From assembly GCA_022799175.1 (NCBI GenBank), contig JAAWNY010000004.1, forward strand, positions 23,343 through 87,342: 64,000 bases of DNA, given 5' to 3'. The notes below the pieces were generated by a model, which did not search any database, had not been told where the DNA came from, and saw only the letters and a program-made list of their open reading frames with translations. Each line of letters begins with the position of its first letter. Positions within the stretch are counted from its first letter, which is position 1. Below, piece by piece: positions 44,252 to 52,868 of this stretch. This DNA comes from Lachnospiraceae bacterium (GTDB lineage: Bacteria > Bacillota > Clostridia > Lachnospirales > Lachnospiraceae). The position numbers were made by a program, and so were the translations under genes.

Positions 44252-46103
44252 AACAGACACCTCCTCCAAAGCTTCGTGCACCACAGCCGGAACAGTGCTG
44301 ACGACAGTTAGGCGTTTCTTTTTCGTTGATGGCATTCAGCCATTCTCGCTTTAAAAATTCCTTCGTCACACCGGCATCAATAAAATCCCAGGGGAACAAC
44401 TCGTCAAGCTTTCTTTCTCGCGTGGTATAAAAATCAATATCCACTCCACAAGTTTCAAATGCCTGCATCCAGATTTCATTTTTAAAATGCTCACTCCAGG
44501 AATCATAGAGCGCTCCTTTATGATAGGCTTCCTCAATTACAGCAGCTATCTTCCGATCGCCTCGGGCCAGCACTCCTTCCAAAATCGTCACATCTGCATC
44601 ATGATAACTGTATTTTAAGCTCTTTTTGTTTTTCATTTCTTTAAACTTGTCCTTTACAACATAAGCCCGCTGTAAAAACTCTTCTTGGGTACACATGCTG
44701 GCCCACTGAAAAGGAGTAAAAGGTTTGGGAACAAAAAAAGAGGAACTGGCAGTAACCTGTACTTTACCATGACGTTTTTCTTTGGGAACTTCATCATAAA
44801 AAGTTTCGGCAACTTTTTCTGCTAGCAGGGCAATTCCCTCAATATCTTCCTTCGTTTCTGTGGGTAATCCCAGCATAAAATAGAGTTTTACACGATTCCA
44901 GCCACCCTGAAATGCTTCGGCAGCCCCTTTTAAAATTACTTCTTCTGTCAATCCTTTGTTAATTACATCTCGCAGACGTTGGGTCCCCGCCTCCGGCGCA
45001 AAGGTCAGGCTACTTTTTTTCACATCTTGCACCTTACTCATAACATCCAGAGAAAAGGCATCGATTCTTAGAGATGGCAGGGAGATGTTGACTCCCTTTC
45101 CATGAAATTCTTCAATCAAAAAAGTGACCAGCTCTTTTAGATGTGTGTAATCGCTGGAACTTAGAGAACTCAAAGAAATTTCTTCATGACCGGTGCAACT
45201 TAGCATCTGATACGCATATTTTTTCAGATATTCCAGGCTGTGTTCCCGCAAAGGACGATAAATATTTCCGGCCTGACAGAAACGGCAACCCCGAATACAG
45301 CCTCTCTGAATCTCCAGTACTACTCGATCCTGAGTTATCTTGATAAAAGGAACAATCGGATTTTCGATGTAAGGAGCATCATCGGGATTTACTACCAGTT
45401 CCTTCGTGATGGATTGGGGAATTCCTTCCTTATTTGGCTGAAAAGAAGCGATAGTCCCATCCTCATGATAAGTTACATCATAAAAAGCGGGTACATAGAT
45501 ACCAGGTATCTGCGCAGCGGCTTTCAAAAAATCCCAACGAGTTCCACTGTCCGTGCGAATCTTTTTGTAGAGATCAAATAAAGCGTCATATTGGGTTTCT
45601 CCTTCTCCAATATAAAACAGATCAAAAAAGGGTGCCAGCGGCTCTGGATTATAGGCACAAGGGCCGCCTCCAATAACCAGTGGATCCTGCTCCTTACGAT
45701 CGGTTGCATGTAGTGGAATCCCGCTTAAATCCAAAACCTGCAGAATGTTCGTATAACACATTTCATACTGAATTGTAAAACCAAGAAAATCAAAATCCCG
45801 AATCGGATCCTGGGACTCTAGCGCAAAAAGAGGGATATGCTGTTGACGCATCTGTTGATCCAGATCTGTCCAGGGAGAAAAAACTCGCTCACAATAAACG
45901 TCCTCTCGATGATTAAACATATCATAAAGGATTTGCATTCCTAAATGAGACATTCCAATCTCATAGACGTCCGGAAAACACATGGCAAAACGGATGGATA
46001 CACGGTCTGGATCCTTCATCACGGCGTTCATTTCATTACCGATATAGCGGGCCGGTTGCTGAACAGATAGTAAAATTTCGTCATTCAAAGCTAATTTTCT
46101 CAT
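44235..46103 (-). CDS. TIGR03960-like B12-binding/radical SAM protein
   Basis: A 622-residue protein. N-terminal cobalamin-binding-like region (DVYEIGMSHLGMQILYD) and a radical SAM core with the cluster motif in RGCIRGCRFCQAG. FAPEAGTQRLRDVINKG and YFMLGLPTET are further signatures. The C-terminal end has CRQHCSGCGA, a second cysteine set. The reaction is unknown, but the gene is regularly adjacent to DUF2344, RNase G and L21. I start at 46103 with AAAGGAAAC upstream; the frame extends further up but lacks a site. Confidence 0.9.
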   Translation of the reverse strand: MRKLALNDEILLSVQQPARYIGNEMNAVMKDPDRVSIRFAMCFPDVYEIGMSHLGMQILYDMFNHREDVYCERVFSPWTDLDQQMRQQHIPLFALESQDPIRDFDFLGFTIQYEMCYTNILQVLDLSGIPLHATDRKEQDPLVIGGGPCAYNPEPLAPFFDLFYIGEGETQYDALFDLYKKIRTDSGTRWDFLKAAAQIPGIYVPAFYDVTYHEDGTIASFQPNKEGIPQSITKELVVNPDDAPYIENPIVPFIKITQDRVVLEIQRGCIRGCRFCQAGNIYRPLREHSLEYLKKYAYQMLSCTGHEEISLSSLSSSDYTHLKELVTFLIEEFHGKGVNISLPSLRIDAFSLDVMSKVQDVKKSSLTFAPEAGTQRLRDVINKGLTEEVILKGAAEAFQGGWNRVKLYFMLGLPTETKEDIEGIALLAEKVAETFYDEVPKEKRHGKVQVTASSSFFVPKPFTPFQWASMCTQEEFLQRAYVVKDKFKEMKNKKSLKYSYHDADVTILEGVLARGDRKIAAVIEEAYHKGALYDSWSEHFKNEIWMQAFETCGVDIDFYTTRERKLDELFPWDFIDAGVTKEFLKREWLNAINEKETPNCRQHCSGCGARSFGGGVCFENQN

Positions 46104-46148
46104 GGATAGTTTCCTTTTACTCAAGATTATGGTATAATTGCAGTTACC

Positions 46149-46177
46149 ATTATACCTTATTTTATAGAGAATTTCAA
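46149..46177 (-). promoter_or_regulatory. SigmaA promoter of the radical SAM-DUF2344-rng operon
   Basis: On the minus strand TTGAAA (plus 46172-46177), 17-base spacer and perfect TATAAT (plus 46149-46154). It is divergent from and only 11 bases away from the -35 of the rplU promoter. Confidence 0.65.
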
Positions 46178-46188
46178 ACAATTTCTGG

Positions 46189-46217
46189 TTGACATTCTAT
46201 CCTCTCCATGCTAATAT
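46189..46217 (+). promoter_or_regulatory. SigmaA promoter of the rplU operon
   Basis: Perfect TTGACA at 46189-46194 and TAATAT at 46212-46217, spacer 17. Confidence 0.65.
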
Positions 46218-46221
46218 ATTT

Positions 46222-46302
46222 AAGTATGCCGCACAGCGAGGTTAAAAAGATTCCACGATTTTTCGCTTGGAACGCCACAGCTGGCGAGTAATGATAATAG
46301 GA
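46222..46302 (+). promoter_or_regulatory. Ribosomal protein L21 leader
   Basis: The leader upstream of rplU carries GCACAGCGAGG and CGCCACAGCTGGCGAG, the pattern known from the Firmicutes L21 leader family. It can fold around CGCCACAGCTGGCG. It probably senses L21 or L27 to control the operon. The assignment rests on sequence resemblance and position. Confidence 0.6.
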
Positions 46303-46310
46303 GGTGCCGT

Positions 46311-46619
46311 ATGTACGCGATTATTGCAACAGGAGGCAAGCAGTATAAGGTAGCAGAAGGCGATATCATTAAGGTAGAAAAACTTGGTGTGGACGCCGGC
46401 GAGACCGTTACATTCGATCAGGTTTTGGCTGTAAATAACGGTGAATTGTCCATCGGATGTCCCACAGTAGCAGGTGCAACTGTTTCCGGAACCGTTGTCA
46501 AAGAGGGAAAAGCAAAGAAAATTATCGTGTATAAGTATAAGAGAAAGACTGGCTATCACAAGAAAAATGGCCATAGACAGCTCTATACGCAGATCAAGAT
46601 TGACAAGATCAACGCATAA
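46311..46619 (+). CDS. rplU: Ribosomal protein L21
   Basis: A 102-residue 50S protein starting [14 protein letters not shown] and ending in the [16 protein letters not shown] region that binds 23S rRNA. AGGAGG precedes the ATG. It is followed by the Prp protease and L27, the usual Firmicutes order. Confidence 0.97.
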   Translation: MYAIIATGGKQYKVAEGDIIKVEKLGVDAGETVTFDQVLAVNNGELSIGCPTVAGATVSGTVVKEGKAKKIIVYKYKRKTGYHKKNGHRQLYTQIKIDKINA

Positions 46620-46621
46620 TT

Positions 46622-46960
46622 ATGATTAATGTAACTGTATTAGTCGATTCGGAGGATTGCTATTGCGGACTTTTGATGTCAGGACATGCTGGATATGTCG
46701 ATAAGCATCAGGAAGGGCAGGAACTGGTATGTGCTGCCGTATCCGCACTCACTTTGAACATGGCAAACAGTGTGGAACATTTTACAGATGCCAAGTTTGA
46801 GGCTGAAATAGAAGAGAAGAGCGGTATTTTTCATTTCCGTTTTATTGAAAAAGCAGATGCCGGAGCGATGCTTCTTATGAATTCTTTAGTATTTGGATTA
46901 CTGGATATTGAGGAATCATATGGAGAACCATATATCAAAATCCGCTATAAGGAGGTGTAA
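46622..46960 (+). CDS. prp: Ribosomal-processing cysteine protease Prp
   Basis: A 112-residue YsxB/Prp family protease. The catalytic pair is His22 in MSGHAGY and Cys37 in ELVCAAVSAL. Prp removes the N-terminal extension of L27; the following L27 gene carries exactly such an extension. It starts two bases after the rplU stop. Confidence 0.92.
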   Translation: MINVTVLVDSEDCYCGLLMSGHAGYVDKHQEGQELVCAAVSALTLNMANSVEHFTDAKFEAEIEEKSGIFHFRFIEKADAGAMLLMNSLVFGLLDIEESYGEPYIKIRYKEV

Positions 46961-46963
46961 GTG

Positions 46964-47254
46964 ATGTTTAAGATGAACCTTCAGTTATTTGCTCATAAAA
47001 AAGGTGTGGGTTCCACAAAGAACGGTAGAGATTCCGAGTCTAAGAGACTGGGTGCCAAGAGAGCAGACGGTCAGTTTGTATTGGCAGGCAATATTCTGTA
47101 CCGTCAGAGAGGTACTAAGATCCATCCAGGACTGAATGTAGGTCGTGGTGGCGATGACACTCTGTTTGCGAAAGCAGACGGTATTGTGAGATTTGAGAGG
47201 AAAGGCAGAGACAGAAAGCAGGTTTCTGTATATCCGAAAATCATCAATGAATAA
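46964..47254 (+). CDS. rpmA: Ribosomal protein L27 with cleavable N-terminal extension
   Basis: A 96-residue 50S protein. Residues 1-9 (MFKMNLQLF) form the Prp-cleaved leader; the mature N-terminus would be AHKKG, which reaches the peptidyl-transferase centre. The ATG at 46964 is placed well after AAGGAGG; an upstream GTG at 46961 is less likely. The core [15 protein letters not shown] is standard. A strong terminator follows. Confidence 0.96.
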   Translation: MFKMNLQLFAHKKGVGSTKNGRDSESKRLGAKRADGQFVLAGNILYRQRGTKIHPGLNVGRGGDDTLFAKADGIVRFERKGRDRKQVSVYPKIINE

Positions 47255-47284
47255 GGATTGTTGTTAGGACGGATTTGACTGACG

Positions 47285-47319
47285 GGCTTCATACTGATAC
47301 CAGGTATGAAGCCTTTTTA
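47285..47319 (+). terminator. Terminator after rpmA
   Basis: GGCTTCATAC (47285-47294) pairs with GTATGAAGCC (47304-47313), followed by TTTTT. It separates the ribosomal protein unit from obg, at least in part. Confidence 0.85.
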
Positions 47320-47390
47320 AAACTGTGTAACAAAATGAGTTGAAAAATGGCGCATACTTAGGTAAAGCCACTGAAAGGGCAGGTGTGAGA

Positions 47391-48674
47391 ATGTTTGCAG
47401 ATAGGGCAAAGATCTTTATCAAATCCGGAAAAGGAGGAGATGGTCATGTCAGCTTCCGTCGAGAGTTGTATGTGCCCGCAGGTGGTCCGGACGGTGGTGA
47501 TGGCGGGCGAGGCGGCGATATTATTTTCGAGGTGGATTCCGGATTAAATACGTTAACCGATTTTCGACATGTGAGAAAATATGTCGCTCGAGATGGAGCG
47601 CCGGGAGGGAAGAAACGTTGCCATGGCGCAAATGCAGAAAATCTGATTATAAAGGTACCAGAGGGAACAGTAATCAAAGATTTTGAGAGTGGTAAAGTAA
47701 TCGCTGACATGTCTGGAAAAAACCGACGTGAGGTGATTCTAAAAGGAGGCAAGGGCGGTCTTGGCAATATGAATTTTGCCACAGCCACCATGCAAGTTCC
47801 CAAATATGCGCAGCCAGGTCAACCAGGTCACGAATTATGGGTGCAACTGGAATTGAAAGTGATTGCCGATGTCGGTTTGGTCGGTTTTCCTAATGTAGGG
47901 AAATCAACATTACTTTCCCGAGTATCCAATGCCAGACCCCGGATCGCCAATTATCATTTTACTACACTAAATCCTCATCTTGGCGTGGTGGATTTAGAGG
48001 AAGGCGCGGGCTTCATCATGGCAGATATTCCCGGACTGATTGAAGGGGCATCTCAGGGAGTCGGATTGGGACATGATTTTTTGCGTCATATTGAACGAAC
48101 CCGGGTTCTTATTCATGTGGTGGATGCGGCAGGAACGGAAGGTAGAGATCCTGTGAAAGATATTTATACCATCCATGAAGAACTGGAAAAATACAATCCG
48201 GAACTTTTAAAACGTCCGATGGTAATTGCCGCTAATAAGATGGACGCCGTTTATGCCGAGGATGAAGACCCTTCCCAGATACTTCGCAAAGAATTTGAAC
48301 CTATGGGCATCCCAGTCTACCCCATTTCTGCTGTCAGTGGAAAAGGAGTACAACAACTGTTATACGGGGTTTATGAGTTATTGAAAACCGTGCCTGCAGA
48401 TCCGGTGGTATTTGAGAAGGAATTTGAGATTGAATATGCTAGTGACCGCAACCTTCCTTATACGGTTGAGCGTGATCCGGATGGTGTGTTTGTGGTAGAG
48501 GGACCTCGCATTGAAAAGATGTTGGGCTACACGAATCTGGAGTCAGAAAAAGGATTTCAGTTTTTCCAGAAATTTTTAAAAGAAAATGGAATTCTAGATG
48601 ATTTGGAAACAGCCGGAATCCAAGAGGGAGATACCGTTCGGATGTATGGATTAGTCTTTGACTATTACAAATAA
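47391..48674 (+). CDS. obg: GTPase Obg
   Basis: A 427-residue GTPase with glycine-rich Obg fold (KSGKGGDGHVSFRRE), G1 motif GFPNVGKST, G3 DIPGLIEGA, G4 NKMD and the C-terminal OCT domain (YTVERDPDGVFVVEG). It acts in 50S assembly and stress/sporulation control. The ATG at 47391 is preceded by GCAGGTG; an upstream in-frame start at 47340 is not supported. It follows L27, as in most bacteria. Confidence 0.95.
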   Translation: MFADRAKIFIKSGKGGDGHVSFRRELYVPAGGPDGGDGGRGGDIIFEVDSGLNTLTDFRHVRKYVARDGAPGGKKRCHGANAENLIIKVPEGTVIKDFESGKVIADMSGKNRREVILKGGKGGLGNMNFATATMQVPKYAQPGQPGHELWVQLELKVIADVGLVGFPNVGKSTLLSRVSNARPRIANYHFTTLNPHLGVVDLEEGAGFIMADIPGLIEGASQGVGLGHDFLRHIERTRVLIHVVDAAGTEGRDPVKDIYTIHEELEKYNPELLKRPMVIAANKMDAVYAEDEDPSQILRKEFEPMGIPVYPISAVSGKGVQQLLYGVYELLKTVPADPVVFEKEFEIEYASDRNLPYTVERDPDGVFVVEGPRIEKMLGYTNLESEKGFQFFQKFLKENGILDDLETAGIQEGDTVRMYGLVFDYYK

Positions 48675-48723
48675 TACGATAATCAATAAAGATTAGGAAG
48701 ACAAAGCGGAGAAGGGAAACGAT

Positions 48724-49020
48724 ATGACAAGCAAACAGAGATCCTACTTAAAAGGAATTGCCATGACTACAGAGCCGATTTTTCAGATCGGAAAAGCAAG
48801 CCTGACACCGGAGATAACCGCAGCAATAGACGAAGCGTTAGAAGCCCGTGAATTAATTAAAATCAGCGTGCTAAAAAATTGTCTTGATGATGGCGATTCG
48901 ATGGCAGAAATATTGGCCGAACGGACGCGTGCGGAAGTAGTACAGGTAATAGGTAAAAAGATCGTGCTTTACCGGCAGGCAAAAGAAGAAAAGAAACGTA
49001 AAATTGTGCTGCCTTCCTAA
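48724..49020 (+). CDS. yhbY: CRM-domain RNA-binding protein YhbY
   Basis: A 98-residue protein of the YhbY/CRM fold, starting MTSKQRSYLKGIA and with the FQIGKASLT and VLKNCLDD segments. YhbY binds pre-50S particles. It lies between obg and nadD, the usual order. AGAAGGGA precedes the ATG. Confidence 0.92.
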   Translation: MTSKQRSYLKGIAMTTEPIFQIGKASLTPEITAAIDEALEARELIKISVLKNCLDDGDSMAEILAERTRAEVVQVIGKKIVLYRQAKEEKKRKIVLPS

Positions 49021-49062
49021 ACGTAACTTTGATATAGAAAACTAGCAGAAAGGCATGAAATC

Positions 49063-49674
49063 ATGGCTGAGATTGGAATTATGGGAGGAACTTTTGATCC
49101 GATCCATAATGGTCATTTGTTATTGGGCAGGCAAGCTTATCAGGAATATAGACTAGACCAAGTTTGGTTTATGCCGTCAGCAACTCCTCCTCATAAAAAA
49201 GACCATGTTGTAACTCCAGTAGAAGACCGGCTAGCGATGGTTCAGTTAGCCATTGAGGAATATTCTTATTTTGTTTGTTCTGATTTTGAAATTCAAAGAC
49301 AGGGAAATACTTATACGGCAGAGACTTTACGATTGCTCCATGAGAGATATCCTGAGCATCGCTTTTATTTTATTATTGGAGCAGACTCCCTCTATCAACT
49401 GGAGAACTGGTATCATCCCCAAGAGGTTATGAAACAAGCCATTTTGCTGGTGGCAGATCGAGTATATGAACATGCCCCTTGTTCGATAGAAGCGCAGATT
49501 GCCTATCTGAAAGAGTCCTATGGTGCAGATATTTATATCTTACACTGTGATGAGGTAGATATTTCCTCTGGAGAGCTTCGCGAAATGGAAGCCAAAGGGG
49601 AAAAATTGCATCTGTATGTTCCTAAATGTGTGGAGAAATATATTAAAGAGCATGAACTTTATCAGGAAGGATGA
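49063..49674 (+). CDS. nadD: Nicotinate-nucleotide adenylyltransferase
   Basis: A 203-residue enzyme that forms deamido-NAD from nicotinate mononucleotide and ATP. Signatures: GGTFDPIHNGHLLL with the NGH motif, PSATPPHKK, FIIGADSLYQL and SSGELRE. It is followed by the HD-type phosphatase YqeK as in B. subtilis. Confidence 0.94.
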   Translation: MAEIGIMGGTFDPIHNGHLLLGRQAYQEYRLDQVWFMPSATPPHKKDHVVTPVEDRLAMVQLAIEEYSYFVCSDFEIQRQGNTYTAETLRLLHERYPEHRFYFIIGADSLYQLENWYHPQEVMKQAILLVADRVYEHAPCSIEAQIAYLKESYGADIYILHCDEVDISSGELREMEAKGEKLHLYVPKCVEKYIKEHELYQEG

Positions 49675-49689
49675 AGTAAAAGTAAAACA

Positions 49690-50271
49690 ATGATTACCAT
49701 AAATGAACAGATTTTTACTTATCGAAAACAGTTAAAATCCAAGTTGGATCCAATGCGCTATGAACATTCTTTGAGCGTATCTTATACCTGCATGGCTCTT
49801 GCCATGCGTTATGGTTATGATATTGGCCGAGCAGAAATGGCTGGCTTGCTTCATGATTGTGCTAAGCGGTACGGAGATAGTGAACTAATTGTCAAGTGCC
49901 AGAAACATGGTCTGACATTGACAGAGGGAGAGAAAAAGGCGCCTGCTGTTATCCATGCTAAATATGGAGCATGGATGGCCGAGCATAAATTTGGTATCCG
50001 GGATGAGGAGATTCTTTCGGCTATTCAGTGTCATACTACTGGAAAACCGCAGATGAAAATGCTTGATAAAATTCTTTATATTGCAGATTATATTGAGCCA
50101 AGAAGAAATAAAGCTTCTAATCTGACTCAGATGCGTTATCTGGCTTTTCAGAATCTGGATCAGACAATGTATGAAATTTTGGCTGGAACTCTGGAATATT
50201 TAAAAAAGAAAAAAGCAGATGTAGATCCTATGACACAATGTGCTTATGAGTATTTCAAAGAAATCAAATGA
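49690..50271 (+). CDS. yqeK: YqeK-type HD-domain diadenosine tetraphosphate hydrolase
   Basis: A 193-residue HD phosphohydrolase: His26 (RYEHSLSV), His55-Asp56 (LLHDCAKRY) and later His and Asp residues (HAKYGA; ADYIEP). YqeK homologues cleave Ap4A symmetrically. It lies between nadD and rsfS. The ribosome binding site is weak, which suggests coupling with nadD translation 15 bases upstream. Confidence 0.9.
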   Translation: MITINEQIFTYRKQLKSKLDPMRYEHSLSVSYTCMALAMRYGYDIGRAEMAGLLHDCAKRYGDSELIVKCQKHGLTLTEGEKKAPAVIHAKYGAWMAEHKFGIRDEEILSAIQCHTTGKPQMKMLDKILYIADYIEPRRNKASNLTQMRYLAFQNLDQTMYEILAGTLEYLKKKKADVDPMTQCAYEYFKEIK

Positions 50272-50318
50272 TTTTCTATACCGGATATAAGGGGTATTGA
50301 TAGAGAGGAGAGTTATGA

Positions 50319-50672
50319 ATGGATCAGGAAAAAGAAATGGTTAAGCTGGCAATTAAGGCTTTGGAAGACAAAAAAGGGGAGGACATCCGTATCATCGATA
50401 TTCGGGAAGTATCGGTTTTGGCAGATTATTTTATCATTGCCAGTGGGTCTAATGCCAATCAAGTTCAGGCTATGACGGACAATGTAGAAGAGATTTTGGG
50501 TAAGGCAGGGTATGAGCCAAGACAGATCGAGGGATATCGGAGTGCCAATTGGATCTTAATGGACTATGGAGATATTATTGTTCATGTATTTTGCCGAGAA
50601 GATCGACTGTTTTATGATCTCGAGCGAATTTGGAGAGATGGAAAAGTAGTGGAAACCGAGACATTCCGGTAA
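50319..50672 (+). CDS. rsfS: Ribosome silencing factor
   Basis: A 117-residue RsfS protein with DIREVSVLADYFIIASG and DNVEEIL, and ending in DRLFYDLERIW. It binds L14 and blocks subunit joining in slow growth. GAGAGGAG precedes the start at 50319. A long hairpin terminator ends the operon. Confidence 0.94.
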   Translation: MDQEKEMVKLAIKALEDKKGEDIRIIDIREVSVLADYFIIASGSNANQVQAMTDNVEEILGKAGYEPRQIEGYRSANWILMDYGDIIVHVFCREDRLFYDLERIWRDGKVVETETFR

Positions 50673-50692
50673 AACATGGAATGATTCCAGAA

Positions 50693-50738
50693 CAGCATAA
50701 GTAGACATAAAAATATTATGTTTACTTATGCTGTTTTT
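50693..50738 (+). terminator. Terminator after rsfS
   Basis: CAGCATAAGTA pairs with TACTTATGCTG, with further pairing of ACATAA and TTATGT inside, followed by TTTTT. It ends the plus-strand operon in front of the convergent glmS. Confidence 0.85.
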
Positions 50739-50765
50739 GTATGGATATTTCTAGTAAGAACTTCT

Positions 50766-52592
50766 TTACTCAACTGTCACCGATTTTGCCAGATTCCGAG
50801 GTTGATCAACATCCAGATGTTTACCCAGAGAAGTATAATAAGCAATCAATTGCAGAGCAGCGGCAATCGGAAATACCGTAAAAGAATCTGCCACATCTGG
50901 AATTCGAATTTGTAGATCTGCCAAATTATCATCTACCACGGCGCTTTCTTTAATTAACATAATAATGTAAGCGCCTCGCGCTTTTACCTCACGAATATTG
51001 GATATTGTTTTTGCATATACGTGTTGCTGTGTGGCAATCGCTATTACAGGGACTTGATCAGAAATCAGAGCGATTGTACCATGTTTTAGTTCTCCTGCGG
51101 CATAGGCTTCGGAATGAATATATGAGATCTCCTTCAGCTTTAAGGCGCCTTCTAAAGAGAATGCATAATCCAGTCCACGTCCAATAAAAAAGACATCTGA
51201 GCTTTTTAATATATGGGAAGCCACATCACGGATATATTCTTTTTGTGCGATCACATTTTCCATAGCAGGAATTACATCAAGCAACTCAGCCAAGAAGCGG
51301 ATTGCTTGTTCCTGGGTATACTTACCGCGTATCAGTGCCATCCGGCAAATGATCATATAAAGAGCGGCAAGCTGTACGGAATAGGCTTTTGTGCTAGCGA
51401 CAGCAATCTCCGGACCAGCATGAGTGTAAAAGACATAATCACTTTCACGGGCTATAGTGGAGCCCTTGACATTGACGATAGCCAAAGTCGTGGAACCACA
51501 TTGATGAGCCAGCCGCAAAGCAGCCAGAGTATCAACCGTTTCTCCGGACTGGGAAATAATAATTACTAATGATTTTTGATCAATCAATGGTTCTTCATAA
51601 CGAAATTCAGAAGCAATGGATACTGTAATCGGAATTTTTAATATTGGTTGCATGATAGCACGAGCTACCATACCAGCATACATAGCAGTACCACAGGCAA
51701 TGATTTGGACCTGATTACATTGTTCAAAAATGCTGTCAGAAATTCCATCATCACTAAAATCGGGAAGTCCTTTACTGATACGAGGCAAGATCGTATTACG
51801 CATGGCTTGTGGTTGTTCATGAATTTCTTTTAACATAAAATGAGGAAAACCATTTTTCATGGCAGCATCCATATTCCAATTAACAGACATAATTTCCGGA
51901 TAGTCTTTAGAGAAAGAGTCTTCCAGATTATATACATGTATTTTATAAGGAGTCAATTTGACAATATGCTGTTCTGGAACCACAAAATATTGGCGGGTAT
52001 AGGGAATCAAAGCAGTCAAATCTGAAGCAATCAAAGAACCAGATGGCGTAGATGCTGCCACCAGAGGACTGATATTACGAATGGCATAGATTGCACCTGG
52101 TTGATCTTCAAACATAATACAAAAACTGTAGGAGCCATCTAGAAGCTGAATTAGGCTACGGATAGCGACTAACGGGTCACCATGATATAATTCATTCAGA
52201 GTCTGTGCGGCCACTTCACTGTCTGTCTGAGAAATTAAGCGTTTCTGTAAATGAAATTGCTCTGTTAAAGCATGATAATTCTCAATAATTCCATTATGAA
52301 TCAAAACAACTTTTCCGGCACGATGAGGATGAGCATTTACATCGGTAACGCCGCCATGAGTTGCCCAGCGAGTATGGCCAATACCACTATGAGAAGAACC
52401 CGTGATCTGTTGTTTACAATAGCTTTCAAGATTTTTGACCTTACCAATCTTTTTTATCAGACTAATTTTAGAATCTTCCATGCAAAGAGCAATACCTGCA
52501 CTGTCATATCCTCGGTATTCCAGACAGGATAATCCTTCCAGAAGAATTTTGGGGGCCTCTAGAGGTCCTGTGTATCCGATAATTCCACACAT
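50766..52592 (-). CDS. glmS: Glutamine-fructose-6-phosphate aminotransferase
   Basis: A 608-residue enzyme with N-terminal glutaminase (Cys2 after Met, MCGIIGY) and C-terminal double SIS isomerase domains (SEFRYEEPLI, SQSGETVDTL, STKAYSVQ). It makes glucosamine-6-phosphate for peptidoglycan. The ATG at 52592 follows AAAGGAGA. Unlike in B. subtilis, no glmS ribozyme can be seen: the promoter lies about 40 bases upstream. Confidence 0.95.
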   Translation of the reverse strand: MCGIIGYTGPLEAPKILLEGLSCLEYRGYDSAGIALCMEDSKISLIKKIGKVKNLESYCKQQITGSSHSGIGHTRWATHGGVTDVNAHPHRAGKVVLIHNGIIENYHALTEQFHLQKRLISQTDSEVAAQTLNELYHGDPLVAIRSLIQLLDGSYSFCIMFEDQPGAIYAIRNISPLVAASTPSGSLIASDLTALIPYTRQYFVVPEQHIVKLTPYKIHVYNLEDSFSKDYPEIMSVNWNMDAAMKNGFPHFMLKEIHEQPQAMRNTILPRISKGLPDFSDDGISDSIFEQCNQVQIIACGTAMYAGMVARAIMQPILKIPITVSIASEFRYEEPLIDQKSLVIIISQSGETVDTLAALRLAHQCGSTTLAIVNVKGSTIARESDYVFYTHAGPEIAVASTKAYSVQLAALYMIICRMALIRGKYTQEQAIRFLAELLDVIPAMENVIAQKEYIRDVASHILKSSDVFFIGRGLDYAFSLEGALKLKEISYIHSEAYAAGELKHGTIALISDQVPVIAIATQQHVYAKTISNIREVKARGAYIIMLIKESAVVDDNLADLQIRIPDVADSFTVFPIAAALQLIAYYTSLGKHLDVDQPRNLAKSVTVE

Positions 52593-52631
52593 AAATTTTT
52601 CTCCTTTTTTAATTGACAACAAATTGTATCT

Positions 52632-52660
52632 ATTATAGCTTATGTCATTCTATTCGTCAA
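52632..52660 (-). promoter_or_regulatory. SigmaA promoter of glmS
   Basis: On the minus strand TTGACG (plus 52655-52660), 17-base spacer, perfect TATAAT (plus 52632-52637). Transcription would begin near 52625, leaving a leader of only about 32 bases. Confidence 0.65.
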
Positions 52661-52765
52661 TTCTTGCTTTTTCGTAATAATTACAATGGACTGTGTATGA
52701 CATTGGCTGTATATGACTATACTTTTCCGTATTTTGTAAAAAAATTTTAAAACTTCTCCCTGTTT

Positions 52766-52794
52766 TTCCATATGAATTTATGCTATAGTATAAT
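52766..52794 (+). promoter_or_regulatory. Possible promoter of the uORF-NlpC/P60 unit
   Basis: TATAAT at 52789-52794 is perfect; the -35 at 17 bases (TTCCAT, 52766-52771) is weak. It precedes the uORF start by about 30 bases. Confidence 0.4.
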
Positions 52795-52823
52795 GTAAAT
52801 GTTAAAAATCAAGGGGGCACAAA

Positions 52824-52868
52824 ATGAAAAGACAAGCATTTTTGCTTGAAGTTTGGTACAGAATATGA
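52824..52868 (+). CDS. 14-residue upstream ORF coupled to the NlpC/P60 gene
   Basis: The strong site AAGGGGG (52811-52817) is followed after six bases by an ATG that opens a 14-codon frame, MKRQAFLLEVWYRI. Its TGA (52866-52868) overlaps the ATG (52865-52867) of the large downstream gene as ATGA. The large gene has no good ribosome binding site of its own. The arrangement implies coupled translation, or an old frameshift of the real N-terminus. Both remain possible. Confidence 0.5.
   Translation: MKRQAFLLEVWYRI

Noticed and set aside
52593..52823. glmS ribozyme
   Set aside because: No ribozyme core; the region is filled by two divergent promoters.
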